Part shown: positions 20,800 to 25,858 of the stretch, one piece after another | Position numbering within the stretch: position 1 is the stretch's first letter | Layout of the letters: every line of letters starts with the position of its first letter | IMG/VR virus record: IMGVR_UViG_3300047462_000711 | Coordinates: 1 to 25,858 of that record | Reading direction: 5' to 3' (one strand) | DNA: 25,858 bases | From: a virus | The notes under the pieces: model-generated | What the model saw: only the letters and a program-made list of their open reading frames with translations | What the model was told of the DNA's origin: nothing | The model's database searches: none | Made by a program: the position numbers and the translations under genes

Positions 20800-22788
20800 T
20801 TACAGGCTGACCACGTTCAGGGTGATCGAGACGCCCCGCGAGGTATTCTGCGAATTGCCGTTAATGACCATGTTCGTCGCGCCGATTGGCGTCTGGCCCG
20901 GCACGGAGACGCTTCTTTTGCAGCCGGCCAGGACGGCCAGGGCAACCGCAAGAATCGCCAGCACCGGAAGCGCGCGCCGCATCCACAGCGGCGAGCGGCG
21001 GCGCCTCATCATCCATGCAAGCGACACGAGAGATGCGGCGCACAACGCCACCAGCAATGCCGCGAAGGCGGCCGGAAACGGCGGGAACCGCCGCGGATCG
21101 CTGGGAAACCTCGGAGCCAGCGTATTGACCGGATTCACCAGGCCGGTGGTCTGAAACGTCACTTGAAACGGCGCGGGCGTGCCGGGCGAAACGGTCACCG
21201 TGGGCGTGGAAAACGTGCAGGTGGTGTTGGTCGGCAGGTTGCTCGGGCAGACCAGCGTCACCACGCCGCTGAACACGTTATCGGGCACCACTTGCAGGCT
21301 CATGGTGATGGCGTTGCCGGCCAGCACGGAGACGGACATGAGCTGGCCGGGCGCGAGCGCGAGTTCGTAATCGTCGCCCGTGCCGCTGAGCACCGTGGAC
21401 GCCGAATCGGAAGGGTTCGCATCCGTCACCGTGAACGTGGCGGAGCGCGCGCCGGTGGCCGTGGGCGTGAATGCCACGCTTAGCGTGCAGCTGGAACTCC
21501 CGGGCAGCGTGGCCGTGCAATTGGTGCTTTCCAAAGTGAAATCGGCGGGCGTGGTGGCCTTGGGGATGGTTAATCCGCTCACGGAAGTGGACGCGGTGGT
21601 GTTGCTCACCGTGAATGTCTGGGTCGCGCTGGTGCCGCCGTTGGCGAGGTTCCCAAACGCGGCGGAGGCCGGCGAGAGCGAGATGCTGCCCTGGGACGTG
21701 CCCACCTGCGCGAAGGCCACGATGCGGTTGAGCCCCTGCTCGGCGGCGTAGAGGTTGCCGCTCGGGTCGAACGCGAGCGCGCCGGGCGCGCTCAGTCCGC
21801 TGGCCATCACGCTGGCAGCCGATGTTTGCGCGTCAATCCTCAGGATCCGCCCGCGATCGGCGTCGGCGATGAACAGATTTCCCGCGAAATCCACCGCGAG
21901 CCCCGCGGGGCAGAGCTGCACTGAGGTGGAACAGGCCGTTGGCCCGGCATGCAGGAAACCGCTTGTGGCAGGCGGCCGCGGCGACACGGCGGAAATCGCG
22001 CGCGTCTGCGTGTTGATCGCGAACACCGCCCCGGCTTTGGGCGAGGCTACATAGACAGTGCTGCCGTCGGGGGTGACCGCGACGCTCGCCGGGGAAGCCA
22101 CCTGCGCGAGCGTTTGCAGTTGCCCGCTGCCCGCGGCGATCAGGTCAACCGCCCCGGCGCCATGGTCGGCGATATAGAGGTTCCCCGCGCGATCGAGCGC
22201 GATTCCCAGCGGCTCCACCAGGTTGATGTTCTGTTGGGCCGCCCAGCGCCCCGCGAGGCTGCGAACGATGCCCGGCTCGCTGCTCAATGAACCGGCAATC
22301 GCGCGGATGGTCGCGTTGCCCGTGTCGGCGACGTAAAGAGTGCCGTCCGGGCCGCCGGCGATGCCGCTGCGTTCAATGAGAGATGCGGCGGCGAGATCGA
22401 ACTGGGCCGCGACGGCCGCGCCGCCATCGCCCAGCGAACCGGTTGCGCCGGTTCCGGCGACGGCCGCGATTCGCACATTGGAGACGGGAACGCCTGCTGC
22501 TGACGGCACGCCCACCGTGAAGATTTGATTGGGCGCGGTGGCGTTAGTGAGGTCGATAGCGCCGCTGCCCGGCACCGCCGCCAGCGCCCGCGGCGCAATC
22601 CCGGCGGCTACGACCGACACTTTGTTGGCGGAAACGATACCCGAAGTTGCTGTCGCGGATGCTCCCGCGCTCGAGCCGGACTGGCTGCTCTGGCGCGCGG
22701 CCGCCGCATCTCCCGAATTTTTACCGATGGCGACCAGCGCCGCACATATGGAAACCGCTACCGCGCAAACAACAGCCAGTCGCCGCAC
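20800..22788 (-). CDS. Exported NHL-repeat/choice-of-anchor protein
   Basis: A 662-aa protein facing the phage genes. It begins with GTG 22788, after GGGAGAG. An N-terminal signal (LAVVCAVAVSICAALVAIG) is followed by an Ala/Ser-rich stretch. Then come NHL-type beta-propeller blades: PDGTLYVADTGNATIRAIAG, EPLGIALDRAGNLYIADHGA, PAGLAVDFAGNLFIADADRG and PGALAFDPSGNLYAAEQGLN (about 140-370). Ig-like 'choice-of-anchor D' strands follow (SLSPASAAFGNLANGGTSAT and on, about 375-480), then a second Ig-like domain and two C-terminal membrane segments with an internal LAVLAGC. It is of a type very common on acidobacterial cell surfaces. A TATGAT -10 lies at 22876-22871 on the minus strand. It probably is host cargo, not a virion part. 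Confidence 0.85.
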   Translation of the reverse strand: MRRLAVVCAVAVSICAALVAIGKNSGDAAAARQSSQSGSSAGASATATSGIVSANKVSVVAAGIAPRALAAVPGSGAIDLTNATAPNQIFTVGVPSAAGVPVSNVRIAAVAGTGATGSLGDGGAAVAAQFDLAAASLIERSGIAGGPDGTLYVADTGNATIRAIAGSLSSEPGIVRSLAGRWAAQQNINLVEPLGIALDRAGNLYIADHGAGAVDLIAAGSGQLQTLAQVASPASVAVTPDGSTVYVASPKAGAVFAINTQTRAISAVSPRPPATSGFLHAGPTACSTSVQLCPAGLAVDFAGNLFIADADRGRILRIDAQTSAASVMASGLSAPGALAFDPSGNLYAAEQGLNRIVAFAQVGTSQGSISLSPASAAFGNLANGGTSATQTFTVSNTTASTSVSGLTIPKATTPADFTLESTNCTATLPGSSSCTLSVAFTPTATGARSATFTVTDANPSDSASTVLSGTGDDYELALAPGQLMSVSVLAGNAITMSLQVVPDNVFSGVVTLVCPSNLPTNTTCTFSTPTVTVSPGTPAPFQVTFQTTGLVNPVNTLAPRFPSDPRRFPPFPAAFAALLVALCAASLVSLAWMMRRRRSPLWMRRALPVLAILAVALAVLAGCKRSVSVPGQTPIGATNMVINGNSQNTSRGVSITLNVVSL

Positions 22789-22963
22789 TCAGACTCTCCC
22801 CTAAGAAATATCGGTGATCGACGCGTTTGGATTCACATGCAGGCGTTCGGGTTGTGCGTCGCAGAGCGACATCATAGCAGCGCCCCGCGACTCGTGACCA
22901 GCAATTAAGTGGCTCTACCGGAAGCTTCGCTTCACATCTTCGCCGGAAACAACAGGAGGAATC

Positions 22964-23317
22964 ATGGCACTCGCATTCACGCTCTTGGACACGTGGGACG
23001 ACGGGCAGCGCATTCACGTGGCCGGCACCGTTGCGGCCTCGGGAAATTACGCGACCAGCGGCGACACGCTCGATCTTTCGCAGTCGCCCATCGTCGCCTC
23101 CACCCAGGCGCCTATCCAAGGCACGGCCTGGATGGACGGCTTATCCGGGTACGACTACGTTTTCTATCCGGGCAGCGCCCTCAGCAACGGAAAGGTCAAA
23201 ATCTTTCAGCAGGGCTCGGGCGCGGGAGCCTTTCCGGAGCTGGCCGCCGGCGCGTATCCCGGGGCCATCACATCCGACACGATCACCTTCTACGGAATCT
23301 TCAAGAAACTGCAGTAG
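22964..23317 (+). CDS. Small virion-associated protein
   Basis: A 117-aa protein with a strong AGGAGG seven bases before its ATG, so it is probably made in quantity. It is beta-rich and starts ALAFTLLDTWDDGQRIHVAG, then TVAASGNYATSGDTLDLSQ, and ends DTITFYGIFKKLQ. It has no cysteines and no membrane segment. Its compact size, position between the connector and the nozzle-like gene, and strong ribosome site suggest a minor capsid, decoration or tail protein. No named family is recognised. Confidence 0.7.
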   Translation: MALAFTLLDTWDDGQRIHVAGTVAASGNYATSGDTLDLSQSPIVASTQAPIQGTAWMDGLSGYDYVFYPGSALSNGKVKIFQQGSGAGAFPELAAGAYPGAITSDTITFYGIFKKLQ

Positions 23318-23431
23318 AGGATTTGCGGCAGGAGCGCAACGCGGCTGCGCGTGCGCCGGGGCGGCGCCGTTTACACGCCGGGCCTTTGTTTTTGCGCGCA
23401 TGCCCGTTTCATCCACCGGAACTTCACAACC

Positions 23432-23452
23432 GCCGGCTAAACGCCGGCGCTA
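23432..23452. repeat. GCCGGC-type dispersed palindrome
   Basis: GCCGGCTAAACGCCGGCGCT, then A. It lies 18 bases before the nozzle-like gene, so it may affect the leader of that mRNA. Confidence 0.6.
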
Positions 23453-23470
23453 TAGCGAGCCAGATCGTCC

Positions 23471-25858
23471 ATGTCTATCGAATCCTTTGCGCCGTTGCCG
23501 CTCAACGTGTTTGGCGGCTGGGTTACCCTGCTGGACGCGTCGGACGTGACCCCCGGCATGTCGCCGAATCTCGCCGACGTGGACTTTTTCCCCGGCGGTG
23601 TGCGCACGCGCCCGGGGCTCGTGTCGGAGTATCCGGTGATCGGCGGAGCGCCGCAGATCAATGGACTCAAGACCTACATCACCACCAACCGCGTGTTGCG
23701 GCTTCTCGCGCTCGATTCCAACGGCAACTTGTACAAGGAAACCTCGCCCGGCACGCTCTCGCTCATCACGCCGGGCGGCGTGGCTGCCAACCTCTACCTG
23801 GCCTCGACCACGCTTTTCGGCCGCGAGTACATGGCGTTTGGCGACGGCCTCACCGGGCAGGACCTGCCGCGCCAGTTCGACGACACCTACTTCGATCGCG
23901 TGAGCCAGATCGGCCCGGCGGAAGGTCCGTCGGTGGCCGATTCGGGCACGGGCGGAAATATTTCGCCCGGCGTGCACAAGTGCTCGGTGGTGTTTGTGAC
24001 GCGCCAGGGCTACTGGACCGCGCCCTCCCCGCCGGTTCCGTGGACCGCCGCGGGCGGCCACCAGGCGGCGGTCACCAATATCCCCACCGGCCCATCCAAC
24101 GTGGTGCAGCGCCTGCTGACGTTCACCGGGGCGGGCGGCGCAGACTTCTATCACGTGCCGGCCACCATGGTAATCAATGACAACACCACCACGTCGCTCA
24201 CCGTCGATTTTACCGACACCATCCTGCTCTCCGGCACCAGCATGGATTATCTCTTCAGCCAGATCGAGCTGCCCGAGCAGCTGGGCGTCGTGGCCTACGC
24301 GGAGCGCCTTTTCTGGTGGGGCGAGCGCGCCAACATGGACAACTGGCGCAACCTCACATTCGATGGCGGATGGGACGCCTCCGGCAGCGGCCGCCCGCTT
24401 GGCTGGCAGCAGGACCCGTCGTTTGGCGCGGGCGGGAGCAGGGAAGCGAGCAACGTGGTGTGGGGCGACGCCTATCGCATCACCGCAGACGGCGTGACCG
24501 CCGCGCGCGGCATGATCGCGCAGAGCGCCATCACCGACGTCAACGGCGATCCGCTGCTTGCCAATAACACCGACTACTCCGTGCGCGCGCGGGTGAAGCG
24601 CAGCGCGGGGCTTTCCGCAGGAACGCTGCGCATCAACGCGTATAGCCCCACGGCGGGGCAGCTCGCCACAGGCCTTGCGGTGAGCTTCACGCAGGCCACC
24701 ACCACGTATCAGGAGTTCACCGCGGATTTGCTCCCGCCCCAGACTTCGCTGCCCGCCGACCTTACCCTGCGCGTGTATGCGGACGGCGTGCCCGCGCCCA
24801 GCGGCGAGTCGTTCCTGGTCGACAACATCGAAATATTCCTCACCAACGCGGCGCAGAATGCGTCGCTGGTGCGCGCCTCCGGCACGGAAACACCCGAGGC
24901 CTACGACGGCGTTACCGGGATCATGAGCATCGCGGAGAACAACGGGCAGGGCATTCGCGCGGCGTTCGTGCTGCGCAACAATTTCTACTTTGTGAAGGAG
25001 CGCAGCCTGTACGTCACCGCCACCGACGGCGTGAACGAGCCGGCGCTGTGGGCTGTCGAGGAGGCTTCTAACCAGGTGGGCACGCCCTCGGCGCACGGCG
25101 TGGGCATCGGCGAAGAATGGGTGGTGATCGCCGGACGCTCGGGCCTCTACCTGTTTGACGGCGGCACGCCCATAAAGCTTTCGCAGGAAATCCAGCCCAC
25201 CTGGGACGCGATCAACTGGCAGGCCGGACAAACGCTGTGGGTGCAGGTCGATACGCAGCATAAGCGCATCCTGGTGGGCGTGCCGATGGGATCGGCGACG
25301 CAGCCCAACCAGATCCTTATGCTCGACTACACCGAGGGGTTCGGCGATCCGCTGGTCGCCATGCTTACGGCTCCCGAGCGCGCCCGCAAATGGGCGCAGT
25401 GGATGATCCCGGCAAATTCCTGCGGGCTGATCGAACGCCCGACCGGCGTCGCGCAGGTATTTTTCGGCACCAATAATTCCAGCGGCAAGATTTACGCGCT
25501 CACGCCGGGGCAATACTCCGACGACGGGGCGGCGATCAATTCCTACTACACTACGGCGTTTCTCGCGGCGACCGGCCTCAGCGGCAGAAACCTGTTCGGC
25601 TATCTCACGGGCTACGTGCAGGGAGCGGGATCGCTGGCGCTGACGGCATCTTATCCGGGAAACGCGAGCTCGCTGTCGCTCGGTTCCTGGACGCTGGGCT
25701 CGCCGGCCTCGCGCGACATGGAGCAGTTCACCAACGTGCTGGCCGAGCGCGTTTCCTATCAGTTCGGCACTAACGCCGCCGGCTCATGGTTCTCGCTGAC
25801 CAAGCTTGTGCCGTGGGCCAAGCCCGACCCGTTCGCCGTCGTCCGCGGCGGAAACTGA
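23471..25858 (+). CDS. Tail nozzle-like structural protein
   Basis: A 795-aa protein that ends with TGA at the last base of the window. The N-terminal part (LPLNVFGGWVTLLDASDVTP, then GMSPNLADVDFFPGGVRTRP and GLVSEYPVIGG) has the pattern of podovirus nozzle or tail tubular B proteins, which form the end of the short tail. Blade-like repeats follow, with RLLALDSNGNLYKETSPG, EYMAFGDGLTGQDLPRQFDD and a late EEWVVIAGRSGLYLFDGGTP. In the middle (about 290-455) is a carbohydrate-binding-like beta module (ADLTLRVYADGVPAPSGESF). Size and order after the connector support the call. The ribosome site is weak; only ATG 23471 fits. Confidence 0.7.
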   Translation: MSIESFAPLPLNVFGGWVTLLDASDVTPGMSPNLADVDFFPGGVRTRPGLVSEYPVIGGAPQINGLKTYITTNRVLRLLALDSNGNLYKETSPGTLSLITPGGVAANLYLASTTLFGREYMAFGDGLTGQDLPRQFDDTYFDRVSQIGPAEGPSVADSGTGGNISPGVHKCSVVFVTRQGYWTAPSPPVPWTAAGGHQAAVTNIPTGPSNVVQRLLTFTGAGGADFYHVPATMVINDNTTTSLTVDFTDTILLSGTSMDYLFSQIELPEQLGVVAYAERLFWWGERANMDNWRNLTFDGGWDASGSGRPLGWQQDPSFGAGGSREASNVVWGDAYRITADGVTAARGMIAQSAITDVNGDPLLANNTDYSVRARVKRSAGLSAGTLRINAYSPTAGQLATGLAVSFTQATTTYQEFTADLLPPQTSLPADLTLRVYADGVPAPSGESFLVDNIEIFLTNAAQNASLVRASGTETPEAYDGVTGIMSIAENNGQGIRAAFVLRNNFYFVKERSLYVTATDGVNEPALWAVEEASNQVGTPSAHGVGIGEEWVVIAGRSGLYLFDGGTPIKLSQEIQPTWDAINWQAGQTLWVQVDTQHKRILVGVPMGSATQPNQILMLDYTEGFGDPLVAMLTAPERARKWAQWMIPANSCGLIERPTGVAQVFFGTNNSSGKIYALTPGQYSDDGAAINSYYTTAFLAATGLSGRNLFGYLTGYVQGAGSLALTASYPGNASSLSLGSWTLGSPASRDMEQFTNVLAERVSYQFGTNAAGSWFSLTKLVPWAKPDPFAVVRGGN

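Noticed and set aside
23450-25513. 687-codon minus-strand open frame opposite the nozzle-like gene
   Set aside because: Same shadow character; the plus-strand frame has sensible protein throughout.

Overview
The window looks like a stretch of a tailed-phage genome integrated in, or closely adapted to, a high-GC member of the Acidobacteriota (Terriglobia-like). The host guess rests on two things. The intergenic DNA is full of short dispersed repeats of the kind scattered through acidobacterial genomes (stems built on GCCGGC, runs such as TCCCGAACGCAGTGAGGGAT, and CGCCAATC/GATTGGCG palindromes). The host-like genes, an NHL-repeat/choice-of-anchor protein and a PilZ-receiver protein, also have an acidobacterial character. 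No integrase, repressor, att site or replication gene is visible, so the ends of the element lie outside the window.

Layout: 1-162 small membrane protein; 373-2031 large terminase; 1978-2527 a tandem ~279-bp duplication containing REPIN-like palindromes; 2528-2959 small coiled-coil protein; 2970-3368 (-) DoxX-family protein; 3647-4639 membrane-anchored protein of unknown role; 4935-7358 portal protein, whose C-terminus is shifted into another frame (7282-7536); 7718-8596 (-) PilZ plus degenerate receiver; 8816-9928 scaffold-like protein; 10003-10640 a lower-GC pair (DUF5678-like protein and a frameshifted retropepsin-like protease); 10765-12039 major capsid protein; 12070-12279 (-) a two-part non-coding RNA locus; 12393-14060 two conserved-looking phage accessory proteins; 14061-14716 repeat-rich spacer; 14717-18379 exported pectate-lyase-fold spike-like protein; 18619-18897 zinc-ribbon protein; 18950-19355 frameshifted response regulator; 19626-19994 small membrane protein; 20069-20785 head-tail connector-like protein; 20800-22788 (-) NHL protein; 22964-23317 and 23471-25858 virion/tail proteins.

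The plus-strand genes form a head-and-short-tail module. TerL, portal, scaffold and capsid are followed by a ~240-aa connector and a ~800-aa nozzle-like protein, and no tape-measure gene is seen. This fits a podovirus-like virion. The confident minus-strand genes (DoxX, PilZ-receiver, NHL) and the minus-strand RNA locus are all non-virion and look like cargo.

The most interesting object is the RNA locus between the capsid gene and the next gene. It encodes a class II, serine-like tRNA with an 8-bp acceptor stem and 4-bp T stem ('8/4' allo-tRNA architecture) whose anticodon reads GAC (valine codons). Just downstream on the same strand are a good sigma70-type promoter (TTGAAA-16-TATAAT), a predicted start site, and an intrinsic terminator, which together define a ~69-nt RNA. 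The first 20 nt of that RNA are fully complementary (one G-U pair) to the D-stem/anticodon-loop portion of the tRNA. This suggests an RNA-only tRNA/antisense pair, possibly a toxin-antitoxin-like or regulatory module. Three genes carry single-base frameshifts; either the prophage is decaying or the assembly has indel errors.
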